Origin: Gaeumannomyces sp. JS-464
Taxonomy: Eukaryota > Ascomycota > Sordariomycetes > Magnaporthales > Magnaporthaceae
Length of the DNA stretch: 64,000 nucleotides
Reading direction: 5' to 3'
Assembly (NCBI GenBank): GCA_002197995.1
Contig: NGZR01000005.1
Coordinates: 3,596,001-3,660,000, forward strand
Shown in pieces: positions 12,053 through 23,798 of this stretch. The position numbers were made by a program, and so were the translations under genes. The notes beneath the pieces are model-generated. The model was not told where the DNA came from and did no database searches. It saw only the letters and a program-made list of their open reading frames with translations. The stretch's first letter is position 1. Each line of letters starts with the position of its first letter.

Positions 12053-14567
12053 CTTGACAGCTCCGTGGCGATCCTGCTCGCGGTCAAGTGGCGGCTAGCG
12101 AATGCTGCGGATGGGCAGGGTGATGGGTTTGTTGCATGGGAGTCGGGGGGTCTGATCGGAGAATGAGAAGCGGAGTTGCAGCAGGTGGTGGACAATTTTG
12201 AGACTCCAGCTCCGCTCAATTGCACTCAACTCTGTTCTGGACCTCGTCGCACACGGCCGGTGAGCTCTGCTTCTTCAAGTTGGACAAAATAATGGATCCC
12301 TGCATGCCGCGAAAATCATCTCCCTTATTCGCCCTAGCTTGCAATTAGAGACCCGCCCGCCAGTGGTTTGTGGGTCCAGCCTTTTCGTCGAGAAGAACAT
12401 GAACCTTCAAACCGACTCTACTTATGCCCGCTTCAGTGTACCCAAGCAGGAAACCTCCTCGCGTTGAAGACACAAAATACCTAGACACCGGCATCTAAGG
12501 GACGGATGTCGATGAGCCGGTGGGATAGGGGAGACTCCGCATCACATTCTTCTCGGTGTCATTTGTCTTGAGGATGGTATTGCATATTGTTTGTAAACCA
12601 AGGCGATGGCGGCCGACACACAAAGCATGCATTAGTAAAGAGAGGGTGCTCTTAGCTCTTACACCTGCTCAATATCCGCGACTCGATCATTAAGGCCGTC
12701 ATCCAATCCCAGTTTTAGCTTGACATCGAGATACTCCTGAGGCGAAAAACCTGGGGACGTCAGGATAGGCTACACCCACCCGGGCTAGAAGGACAAGCAA
12801 GGCTGAGGAAACATAGCACCTAATATGCTCAGGCCATCTGGATAATAGGACGTGTCTATTCTGGAACTGCCGTACCAGACACCCGCCGTCGGAGGGAAAC
12901 TGGAGACTGCCCCATTGAGGCCCCTAGGAAATAAACCGGCGCTCAAATAACATGTTTTTCGCTAGTCTGGTTCCCCGACAACACGTCAACAGCCGATGCG
13001 CTATTCGGGATGTGCGTCAAGATGGAGATGCGGATGTAAGTAAGTATAGAAGCCGGCTTGCGCCCCCCACCCGATCCGCCAGCCAGATTTGATCATGAGC
13101 GCCAGTATCCGAGTGTGCAGAGCGGCAGTACGGACACGGCCTTATCAGGTACAAAAATAGCAGTCGCTTCCCTTCCCACGGCCAGCCGAACACTCTGTGC
13201 TGTACCCGGACGCCTCAGCCCAGTGGCATCATCTTGCACCTTGATATCGCGGGCGATTTCACAGACTCGAGCCACCTGACCCAGCAGCACGCACCTTACG
13301 AGATCCAAGTCGTTGAGGAGAAGTGCTTGGACCGTGTGGTGTGACCCTAAGCAGCATTGCCTTGAATACGCTCACCGTTACCCGGGTTAGTCAACCACGA
13401 CTGTACCAAAAATAGGATCCTGCAAGACACTCTACGACCTGGAGCAGTAGACGTCTGAACTTAAGGCCACAAATAACGACCGTATGCAGCTTAAGCGGAC
13501 TATGTGGCCAAAGCAGTCAAACACAGGCGCCATCTAGCGACAGATCGGACGACGGGCACGCCATGGCCAGCTGGGGGCGCAGAACTGAGAAGTGTCGGAG
13601 GGAGTCCGCGGGGTCATGGTACCGCGAAGGCTTGATGGTCGCACTGGCCACAGAAAGTGCACACATATCGCCAACGATCATCGCACGGTTACACGGGTGT
13701 TCCCCAGAACGTGGGCTGGAGCTCCCGAAGGTGTGATTAGTACAACGCAATGCAGTATGTCTAAAACGGACTCGTGCGGGGCTTCCGCTATACCAGAAAC
13801 GGATAGGCGATGCAGTTATCGTACTGCAGGGTGACAACGCCTGGGTGACTTCCAGCTCGAGCAAGTGCCTGTCTTATGCGCGTACAAGTGCCGGGTGTTG
13901 ATCGGCAGTCTTGCGCATAGGGGAATTTATGGAGGTGGTGCAATGCTAGATAAGGGCCATCAGCGACCTAAGTGTAGCTGAGATCAAGCTGGTGTTGGTC
14001 TTGTTGAAGACATGCCGAGAGGAAAGCGATCACGGGTGCGTGATTCGGATTGCCTGGTTCAGGGAGCACGACGCAAAGCTGCTCAACATCGAGGTCCGAG
14101 CCGAACCCTGATGCAAATGCATTGATGCATCTGCATTTCCGTACATGCAGGTGTATCGAGGTTAGAGCCCCCTCGCAGAGCACTGCATTTAATCAGCCCT
14201 GGAGGCTGAGGAAGGTTGAAGCCGAGGGAGAGAAAGAGAGCCATGGATGGGTGCATCAATGTAATCTCGCTCGATGCGCGGGGTCACCTGACAAACGAGC
14301 GAAGTCACAGATGACGTATGCGCGGCCTGAAGAGGCAACCGCAGCTTTCACAACAAGCGAACACGCTCACCAGACGATTGTGGCACGCACATGTGTCCTC
14401 TCCCGACAGACGAATCAAAGATCGCGCCAGGCAGGCACCCATAAATCACTCCCGCCGTGCCCAGGTTCATGCCGAGTTGAAACATTTTCTCTTCTGCCTC
14501 GCAGATCATTGCAATCAGGCCCAGCCACCTCAAAATAGACCGCATAAGCATCATCGCCCAGGACACC
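12053..14567. other. Intergenic region, no gene recognised
   Basis: About 2.5 kb between the divergent ARP8 and Pro/Ala-rich genes. No frame has family-like content. From about 12,300 to 14,150 the base texture looks more even than the CT-rich leaders elsewhere, and all frames are short, as in decayed sequence, but I recognise no transposase, reverse transcriptase or terminal repeat. Confidence 0.5.
14111..14138. repeat. ATGCA/TGCAT cluster with a short inverted repeat
   Basis: Several ATGCA or TGCAT pentamers lie within 28 bp. AAATGCA (14115-14121) is mirrored by TGCATTT (14132-14138) around a 10-bp spacer that itself contains TGATGCATC. It could be a protein-binding site or chance. Confidence 0.35.
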
Positions 14568-15259
14568 ATGCCGCCAATCCCCATCTACACGGAGAGCCCC
14601 ATAAACGCCAACAAGGCGTCTGGGGTCACACCGCAGACTGCCGCTGGCGAGGCTGAGAGCCAGCCCGCAGCTCAGGCGCCGCCCGCGACAACAACCGCAG
14701 CGGCCAGCAGCCAGCCCACTCGAACCTCTGAGTATCCGCCGGCGCAGCCAGGCGCGGTGCCGTCAATCCCAGCTCCCACGGGCTCCCTCGCAGCCTCAGC
14801 TGGATCACCGCCGGCTCCACAGCCGGGAGCAGTGCCGCCCCCTCCCAGGGCCGGCGAGGCGTACCAACCACCGGCGCCGGAGCCGACTGCGGCCCCGCAG
14901 TACCCGCCGCCGCCGCAGATGTCCATCCCAAGCCCGGCGGTCCCTCTCCATTACGGCGGTACCGCGACCGCCACCGGGCCACTGCCTCAAAGGGGCAATA
15001 CTGGTGTCACCCAACTGCCGGCCGGCGGGGCCGCGGGCACGGCCACGGCCACGGCCACGGGCACTTACCCGCACCCCAACAACGCCATCTCATCTCCCTA
15101 CGCGGGTCAGTACCAACCCTACGGGGGCGGCGCGGCGGCTCCAAGCGATGACGGCCAGGGCGAGGGGTGTGGGACTCGGCAAAGAAGTACATGCAGGCCG
15201 CTGGCAGCAAGCTCTCTGCCGCCGAGTCGGAGGTGTGGAAGAGAATCAGCAAGCAATAG
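14568..15259 (+). CDS. Small Pro/Ala/Thr-rich conserved fungal protein with one frame break
   Basis: Unknown function. The N-terminus MPPIPIYTESPINANKASG is followed by about 180 residues of Pro, Ala, Thr and Gly-rich, probably disordered sequence with repeated QPGAVP units. A single missing G in the G4 run at 15164-15167 would join this to GVWDSAKKYMQAAGSKLSAA and ESEVWKRISKQ, a short amphipathic helical tail ending in TAG at 15257-15259. That N- and C-terminal combination is what I remember of a widespread small ascomycete family without an assigned function. As deposited, the frame instead runs on to 15263 with an Arg/Ser-rich tail. The start is the first ATG in frame, in a good context (caccATG). 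Confidence 0.65.
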
Positions 15260-16392
15260 GTAGCAGCCAGCGGGGGGCTGACTGCGCCGCGGAACGAGAA
15301 CGGGGCTGTGGAAATCAAAGGGGAACGCACCCAGGAGAGTCGGAATCTGGGAAATCCAGCCAGCGGGTGGTGGCAAATGTGAGGGTGAAGGAGGTCGCGC
15401 CCAAGGAACCGCATGTCGACATGGCCACGATGTCGCCATGAGGGTTGCAATGTCATTTCCAAAGAGGCCGGCTTGCCGGGGCTCAGCCCCACGGTTCGAT
15501 GGGCCGATTTTCCAGCTGCGGTCAGCCCCTTTTTGCTCGGGATGGTGAGCCTCAGGAGGCGAGTGGGCGAGCGCACCTCTGTGCGGCGGCTGGAATTTGG
15601 TTGGCTGTGCCCCTTGAACCAATGAATGTGGAAGGGTGATGGGGCTGAGCCCAACATCAAACACGTCGATAAGACCCTGGGCTCGAGAGGAAGAGAAAGG
15701 AAAGAAAAAATGATTAAAGGATAAAAAAAGACCTTTGACCAAATAAACAGCGCCCCAGTGCATCAACAATCCTACGCTGAGAAGTTTCGTTTGTGGGCTC
15801 GCCTAGACAAGGACCGCAAAAAGGGAGATGTAGGGGGAAAATCCTCCCGAGAAACCAAACAGTTCATCGGGCTTTTTTTTTCGTCTTCGCCAGCGGGCAC
15901 GGCGCGGTTCTCCCAGAGTCGGGACTGCCGATCCAAGATTCAAGGAGATTAACCCGGGAAACAAGAAAAAAAAAGCAATAGAAACAAGGACGAAGCGAGC
16001 GAAGCATGATGCCATCCCCACCAGGGGGCCTGGTGAGGTCGATGAAAAAATAAGCCCAACGGGGAGGATACGAACAAAGCAGCCGGGGTTCTGCTCTTTC
16101 CACTTGCCTATTACGATATGGCGGCTCCAGAACCGAATGGACAGCCTTCCCAGATCAGGAACTTGGGGAGGAGGAGTGGCGACGATTCGAGCCCGAGATG
16201 GAGCCGCGTCGCCATCGGGAGAGCGCAACAATGGCGGCGGCCCCCCTCCCTCTACCCGATGAGTGCCGGATCCCCCTCCCCTTTGGCCCATGCTCGTCGG
16301 CTCCGCCCCGTCTCCAACACCTATGGGGATTGTCGCGTCATCATTGGGGAGGGCGCACGCAAAGGCGCGGCAGCCGGGCCCTTTTTTTTTCC

Positions 16393-16410
16393 TTTTTTTT
16401 TTTTTTTTTT
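16393..16410. repeat. T18 mononucleotide tract
   Basis: Eighteen consecutive T, preceded by T9 at 16382-16390. Intergenic. Length in the true genome is uncertain because such tracts are sequenced poorly. Confidence 0.9.
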
Positions 16411-17748
16411 CTCCCCCTCGACAATTATAGGGCAACCAACCAGATTATAGCCCACCGGCGGCGGTGCGGCTAACGGAGCAGCAACAATTTCCCCAAAACG
16501 TCAAGCGTTGTAATGCGTCCGAAACAGCCTGCTCCCTGTCACGGGATGTCCGGACAGGGGCGGATGAAGGAAGGGGCCCCACAGAACAAGTCATCGAATG
16601 CGCGTAGAAGCTGGCCAAACTGCCCGGGCCCTTTTTTTTTTTCTCCTCTTTTTTCCCCCCTGCCGGCCTGGCCTGGCTGGGCTGGCGCGGACTCTGTCTG
16701 CCTCTCTCACTCCATCCATCATTGCAACCTTCCCAAGACGGGAGAGGAGGCTATGCGGCGGTTGTGGGAAAAGGAAGATGATGTGGACTTCTGCATGCAG
16801 CCGCGAGGCGACGGCGCGGGCGCGCAGGGCCCAATCCAATTCCAATTCCACTCCCCAGTTATCCCGCTACTATTGCGAAAGCTTCCACAATCTCTCTTGC
16901 CCGTTGCTCGTGAAAGCCGCAACCCAACATGAGTCGCACCCCCGCCCCATATCCGCGGGGAGGGGGCCCCGCGGCGACGGACATTCTCCGTATTTCTTTT
17001 TTCTCTTTGATGTACAGGAAAAAAAATTAAAATATAAAAATATAAAAATAAAAAGAGAGAGAGAGAAAGAGGTCAGAGGTGTGCGTGTCGGTCGGGTTGC
17101 AGCCAATCCAATGCTGAGACGTGGTATTCCCACCCCCTTGGCAGGGACAGGAAACGGGAGGAGAAACAAGACGAGGTGTTTTCAAAACCGCGTACGCCAC
17201 AACCCTAAAGATAGAATCGAGAATCGAGACGGGACGAGGTTGAGTGCGCAAAAGAGAGAGTCGAGACTCCCATGGGACGGTGGAGAGTCTAGCCTAGGCT
17301 GTCTTTGCTGACTGACGTTTGGCTAATCGAGCCACAGGCCACCAAGAGTGTGAGTTGGGCGACCATCTCGATTTGCCGTGAGCAAGGGGCGGGGCGTTGA
17401 TGGAACCGCGTCGGACGTCGATTCGCCAGAGGCTACATACCTAGCTCTTGAGATGGATGCAGGTACCGGACAGGCACGAATCATCCCTGCGTCTCTCCCC
17501 TCACGGGCGGTTCTGATGTTCTGCATGTGAACTGGAGAAGTGAGTCCCCAAGCTAATGCACGTCCCTCTTTCGCAACGCCCTGCTCGAGCAGGTATGTAT
17601 GTGCATCGCCACCCGTTACAAATGTCGACAGTGAGCCATGTACCCCCCGCGCTATGGACGGCTGAGCACCCAGAGGCCTCGCAAGCCACCAGGCAAGGAA
17701 TCGACTTCAGCATGTCCGTGGGGAGCCGAGCGAAAAAGAGAGAGGAGG

Positions 17749-17771
17749 AAAAAAAAAAAAAAAAAAAAAAA
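17749..17771. repeat. A23 mononucleotide tract
   Basis: Twenty-three consecutive A in the gene-poor region upstream of the Rua1-type gene. Confidence 0.9.
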
Positions 17772-18588
17772 GGCCGGTCCACTTTTGCGTCAGTCGTCTG
17801 GTCCCTCGTCCAGTCTCGCCCAACGGTTGAGGCTAGTGCAAGCGCGAGCAAGGCGGGTATTTTGCTCCCCTCGGTGTGCGTTCGCTCTGCGGGCCAACAA
17901 ATACAACTGAGTCGAGTCCTCTTTTTTGGCAAACGATAGGTAGGTACGCATTACGACAATAATCAACGTGCGTCTTATGGGAGGGACATGGGGGTTATAA
18001 AATGAAGTTTAATATGGACCGCAAAGCGCAGCCCGCGCCCCTCGATCGCGGCTTTGTGACTGGCTCGAGGGGTCTTGCCGCCGAAGTAGGCATTAACCTG
18101 GCGCACATGTCGAGTAGGCATTTAGATGGGATGGGCTTACCAACGAGCCCGCTCCCCTTGCCAAGAGGAGGAGGGATGGCGCGGCTGGGAGACGCGTAGG
18201 CACGACGGACCGACAAGCTCGCTCTCGGAAGGGAAGCACAATACGAAGGGCCAGATGTGGGATGCAAGACGCCGCCTGCAAGGCTAACTAACGGACGACA
18301 GGGAGACGGGATGCGGGCAATTTGGCTGTGTCCCTGGCTGGCAGTCAGTCAGTCGGTCGGTCACCTGTTGCCCTGCGCCAGGTCTTTTGATCGAAGCAAG
18401 GGCTTGGGAGGCAGAGCTGGACCGAAGCATCAAAGCGCAGCGACATCCATCTCGGGAGGGTTGTTGCGGTTCTTCTCTGCCGCCCGCCGGCTTTTGAGCT
18501 GCGATGTGGGCCATGTCAAAAGGAAGCCTGCAGGTGTCTGTGTGTCGGCTACGTTGCACCATGACAACCTTTTTTCCTTTGCGTGCTC

Positions 18589-18607
18589 TTTTTTTTTTTT
18601 TTTTTTT
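18589..18607. repeat. T19 mononucleotide tract
   Basis: Nineteen consecutive T, intergenic. Confidence 0.9.
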
Positions 18608-19414
18608 GTCACGTTTAGTGGAGTGCAATTGAGCGTCGTTGGCGCGGCGGCTGTTCAACCCCGGTGGCACACGCGGTTGAAGCGAACAGGAAATCTCGAA
18701 CCACCCGGGCAACCCAACTCCTGAACCGCTCCTGATTTTCCTTCGGTTGCGTAATGGGGTCGGTTTGTTTCCCGCGGCGCGCGAGGGCCACATGCTCTCA
18801 ACTCGCGCCCTCCCGCGCCCAACCCATGCCATGCGTCTTTGATCTCCTGTCCTTCCAACTTGGCTTTGTTTGACGGGCCCGGCGATCCACCGGATTGTTT
18901 TGTAATTATCTGGCTCTTGTTCTCGCCGCTGCCCTCGACACGGTCGTCGGGCGTCTTGTCGACAAGTGTTTGCCCCGCCGCCAAAACATCAGGAGGCTGT
19001 CGATCCAGTTTTTGCGAGTTTCCAACTCTGGCTCGCCTTGCCAACAACGGCGACACTCGCGAGATCCGCCATTTCAAAAGATGGACGATGCACGGCTGCT
19101 AAAACTGCTAAAACTGCACGTTGTGTGGCGGCTGCGACGAGCGTTCCCCATCCTTGCCTGTTGAACTGTCGCAATGTCAGCGACTGGGATGCAGAGAGGC
19201 GACCCAACAGGGCAAGAAAAAAATAAATGTCGTGAATCCGTGACAAAAAAGAAGAGTTGACACCGCCCCTCTTTTTTCATCTTTTCCTTTTCAGATGGTC
19301 AGAGCCAGTCTGTGACGTTGGGGGAAGGACAAAAGCATCGGTTGTGCTGCTGACAGATGCCGTCTCCGCACCCAGGCTGGAGAAGCCGAATGCCACCCAG
19401 CCCAGACAGACCGC

Positions 19415-19424
19415 TACCTAGGTA
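19415..19424. repeat. TACCTAGGTA palindrome
   Basis: Perfect 10-bp palindrome in intergenic DNA. Identical copies lie at 28068-28077 and 41529-41538, with a near-copy at 41581-41590. Confidence 0.8.
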
Positions 19425-20963
19425 CTGCCATGTATGTGGATTGCACTGAATCCGTTGGCGGCGACTGTCAGATATCAACAAGGCGCACAAGCTGTCCGTT
19501 GCCCAGGCATCGCAGCCGAGCGAAACCGAGCTCCTGCCCATCGCGGCGCCAGTCCTTGGGCGCAGTGGGTCGTCGTCACGGTACGTGTGGGCGCGGGGTT
19601 TGGCGACGGAGCATTTATGGTTTCCTTCGCCTGGGGCCGGTGTGGCAGGGCCGGGGGGCGGATGTCACCTGATGGCGCTTCTCGTCGCCCAGGGCAGAGG
19701 TAGCGAGGTCGGAGCGAGAGTCGGGCGGTCGGTCGGTCGGTCGGGAACGGTATTGACGTGGTGGCCGCAGGGCCTGTGGCGGACACGTCGCGACAGGGAT
19801 GGCGGGCCCTTCTGTAACAGATCTGAGACGGACGGAGGCCCTGTCAGCACCCCCTGCCAGACCCCCCCTGCCCAAACCATGATGGGCTCCCGCCTCCACC
19901 CGCCCCGGCCTCGTCTGACCAACCAGCCGGCCAGCGCTAGCGAAGAGGACTCCCCCACCTCGCAGAGCTGCAGCTTCTGCAGGTGCTGCCAGCCGAATGG
20001 GAGGGTTGCACTGGCAGGAACCCCCTGCGTCGTCGCCCGCCACCGCCCAATCAGAGCCGCCACAGCCGCGAGCTAAAAGTTGACCTCAAACGAAACCCGC
20101 TTTTCTTTTTCAACGTCAGGCCGTCCAAACCACCTCGCAGAACAACTACCGTCCTATATACCCTTTATCCCTTCCATATACCCTCTATGTTATCCCCTCC
20201 CTCCGCCCGCTGCGCAACTCAATTCCCCCAGTTGCGGCAGCCGTTGGCGGGCAGCCTGTGCTGTGTGTTTGTGCAAAGAGCCAGGCGACCCGCGCGCTGC
20301 AGGGGCTCAAGGGAAAGCAAGAAAAGGAGAGGGTGACAAAAAAAAAAGACACGAGAACGAATCGAATGCTCGACAGGCCTAGCTTCCCTTCCCTCGGCCG
20401 CACACACACACACGCACACACTCCCACGGGCGGCCGGCCTGTCATCCAGTCATCGGCCTGGAGCGGACCTCCAGGACTGGTGGTTTCCCACCTCGGCCGG
20501 GTAAATTCAGACCGAATTTGTAAAGGCCTCCTCCGCCGCCGCGCGGGGGAGGTTTGCGATAGAGAGCCGGGGCCCGCCCTGCGCGTATCGTATGTATGAA
20601 GCGACCTGCCCGTGTCTTTCTCCTCTTCGTCATGATCATCAGATGATGGCAGGGCGGGCAGCAGTATCCCAATTCCCGCGCCAGCCTTGCGTTGCATTCG
20701 GACTTTCTTATTTCCCCCGGCTCCGGTCTGTGTGAGCTCCCAAAGGCGAAAAGGGCCAAGAGAGCAATAACGACAGGCCCTCTATATCGGGATGGATGGA
20801 TCTTTGGGGATGGACGAGACATTCGGAACAGACCTGCGCCTTGATCGCCCGCGCTTGACGTGGTGTTCATCCTGTGGAGAGCCCACCGCCGTAGCAGAAA
20901 ATCAGGAAATCTCGACGGGGTGCCCCTGCTTGCGCGGAGGGGGCAGAGAGGGAGAGGTGCAAT

Positions 20964-20972
<9 letters not shown>

Positions 20973-21000
<28 letters not shown>
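20973..21000. repeat. (CA)14 microsatellite
   Basis: Fourteen CA units followed by a degenerate CA/TGCA stretch to about 21,032. A second, interrupted CA stretch lies near 20,400-20,420. Confidence 0.9.
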
Positions 21001-23577
21001 TGCATGCACACAGATGCACACACACTCACGCGAGCACGCAGAGCCTACGAAGCCTGGACCCGTGAGATCAAGAACCCGCACCGTGGATGTTGGTTGGATG
21101 GAGGCCGCCTGCATAAATCATTTTTGTTTCTCTTTTTTTTTTTCCTTCTTTTTCGTTTGTCGCCAGTCACACCCCGCCGCCTCTATCGAGAACGGAAACG
21201 TGACATGATAGAGTGAGTACCAAGGTAAATGTTGGGTTGGCTCTTCACCAGCCCAGGGTTTTTTTTTTTGTTTTTTTTTTTTGGCGACAAAACGAACGGC
21301 AAGGGAGTTGTGCGAAACCCCACCGTTTCCGTCTTGCGAGGTGTCTATTTCCATGTCCAAAATAACCTGGACGGATTTGCGGTGCATCCTGCGAGGGTAG
21401 GTTGCCAGGTTGACCATCGTGGTCGCGGTCGGCCCTATGTGGTAGGGACGGACGGTGTAAGCGTGTGCGGGCTCCATTTTGAGAAAGTCTGATTTGTATT
21501 TTTTTTTTTTGTCTTTCCTGTCGTCTGTTCGGATGTTCCGTAGGACGAGACAGTGGTGGGGATTGGGGGTAACTCCGGGACCCAGCCAGACCCCACCTTC
21601 GACCTCGACCCACGGCCGAACACAGCCAAGGGAGAGAGGGATGTGGCCCTCGCCATTTTCGGTTTCCTCGGAGCCAACCCTGGTGCGGCGGTGCCTCGAC
21701 CTTTTTCTGCCCTTGGCAGCCTGGCTCCGGGGGTGGCCGCGCGCCCTGCTGCTCTCTCCCTGCCTGGTAGATACCTGGATACCTGTAGGTGCCCAGCCCA
21801 GCTCCCAAGTGAGACAAGCCACCACCTGCTACAGTCGTAGGGACGACGACGAACCCGCCCTGCGCCAGACTTGGGGCTTCCATGTGCCTCCCCGGCAGCT
21901 CCCACCGCAAGCCCGAGAGCGAGACCCCTGCCAATTGCGCGACTGGCTTCTTCCATCTGCGCAATGGGGTGGGATGGATGGTATGGGATGGGGTGGTGGT
22001 GGTGGTGCTGCTGCCGGCAGCTGCACCTGCAGAGAGCCTCCTTCGCTTCGCGACTGGCCAGCCCGTCCGAAAGGCAAAGGGGCTAGTTGGTCGAGGTAGG
22101 CCTTGTCTCTCCTTTTTCCCTTCGCCTCCAGTCTCCCTGCCTGTCGGTCGGACGACAATGGGTGGCTGCGCTCACTCGGTATTTGCTTTCCGCAAAAATG
22201 GTGGCCCTCCTTAATTTTTCATTTTCACTTTCGGTTTTATTTTATCTCTTATCGCTGGCGGCATCTGTGCGACGTCCACGTGTGAATGGCTTTCGTCTCG
22301 TGGCTCTCTCTGCTGCTTCCTTTTTATTCCCTTCTGAGCTTTATCCGTCGCCTCGCCTGCGCTGAATACGTAGTACGTGTGTGCCCCAGCCTGGGCCCTG
22401 CACAATGGCTGAGCTCGGGTGAGATCTCTTGGGTCTGTGGGCAGCCTGTCAGACCTGTTTTTATCCTTGTCTCCTCTCCTTCCAAAAGCAAGCTGCGTCT
22501 GGGACTCTGGGCCCGTCCCTGGTCCAGCGGCACCTCAGTCGTCCCCTGCACCCCGTCATCCCACAACCAGATGCAACCCTGCCGGCCCTGTACGGCGAAT
22601 CCCTACCCCATCAACACCCCTGTCGCAGGCCAAGGCCTTTTGCCCACACCCACCTCCTCTGCAGTCCACCAGCACCGGCCATGCTTGTATCAGGGAATCC
22701 GGCTGGACTCCTACCGGCGTTCCGGGCAAGACCGTGCTGTGTTGCTCGCCTCCTCCATGGGTGATGCCTCATCGGTCCACCCTCCTTCTCTTATACCTCC
22801 CGGTCTCCTGCACCGCCCCTCCTCCAACTGGCTTTCTCTTGCTCCCCTTTCGCATCCGTCCCACTCCCAGGCCAGTGCCGTCTTCAATTTACTAGTCACT
22901 CCTTTTCTGCCCTGCCCCTAGCTTTGGATTTTGCAGCGGTACCTTTTTTTTCTCTCTCTCTTTGTTGCTCAGACACCCCCCTCTCCCTCTCTCCCTGCCC
23001 CGCCGATAATCCATCCGCTGGTCTATATTACACCAAGAGCTGGCTCTCTTTCTCTTCCCGGCCGCCAGCCGCGTGTGCGATTATCTACCGAGCCCGACTC
23101 CCCTCGACACGGCTCAACCCACGCTCCTTCTCTCACACACCTACAACAAGCGCATCACTGTTGCTATCGAACCCTACCCGATCGTCGCTCTCACGCTCTG
23201 CCGAACACGACTTCCATAATACGCCGACGAAGCCGTAACACATTCTCTCTTGGGACGCGAGGGCATTACAATCCTTATATCACACAGTAGGCCAGTCGCA
23301 CCACAACTTATACCGCACCGGACTCGGAGTAGAGGCACACAGCCCAACGCGAAAACACCACGCACCTTTCACACCAGCCCCGAGAACGAGAGGGAGCCAC
23401 CCAGTCCACTGGCCACGACCGGAGCAACCAGCGCAGTCCTTACCACCACCTGATACTCACCCCTCGGCGACACATCCCGGCTCGCCACTTACTCGACTCG
23501 CGCCCTCCCCTCCCTGGGGAGCAGATTTTTTGGGGCGGCACTTTTTGCTGGCCTCCGCGCCCGCCGCGCACCCCAGG

Positions 23578-23743
23578 TACGTCCCAAGATGGCCTGACGG
23601 GCTCTTGAACCACCCCCCTCGCCCGCGCGCCCGCCGATGCAACATGCCCCTGTGGAGCCGCCCCTCTTGCCCTCGCTGGCGGGCCATGTTGGGTCGCCTT
23701 CTCCGTCCCTGTGGTTTATGCTAACAGCCAGCTGCGGGTTCAG
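23578..23743 (+). other. Probable 5' UTR intron of the Rua1-type gene
   Basis: CAG|GTACGT at 23578 is a strong donor. A perfect TGCTAAC branch site lies at 23719-23725, followed by CAG at 23741-23743 (or CAG at 23747-23749). The spacing is normal for fungal introns. No coding frame crosses it, so it would lie in the leader, 50-55 bp before the start codon at 23799. Confidence 0.55.
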
Positions 23744-23798
23744 CTTCAGGCACATAATAGATTAACTGCACACTCCCTTGTATAGAGACCTGTATGCC

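Larger units (their letters stand above)
15260..23798. other. 8.5-kb gene-poor region upstream of the Rua1-type gene
   Basis: No protein-coding gene can be supported. The stretch is full of simple sequence: T18 at 16393-16410, A23 at 17749-17771, T19 at 18589-18607, (CA)14 at 20973-21000 and other T-rich patches near 21,260 and 21,500. One TACCTAGGTA palindrome lies at 19415-19424. The last 900 bp (from about 22,900) is strongly CT-rich, as fungal core promoters and leaders often are. A probable 5' UTR intron (23578 to about 23743) belongs to the next gene. Open frames of 150-210 codons here have no domain-like content. Confidence 0.55.

Noticed and set aside
12300..14150. Possible decayed transposable element
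   Set aside because: Base texture looks different from the neighbours, but I found no terminal repeats, no target duplication and no recognisable transposase or polymerase fragment.
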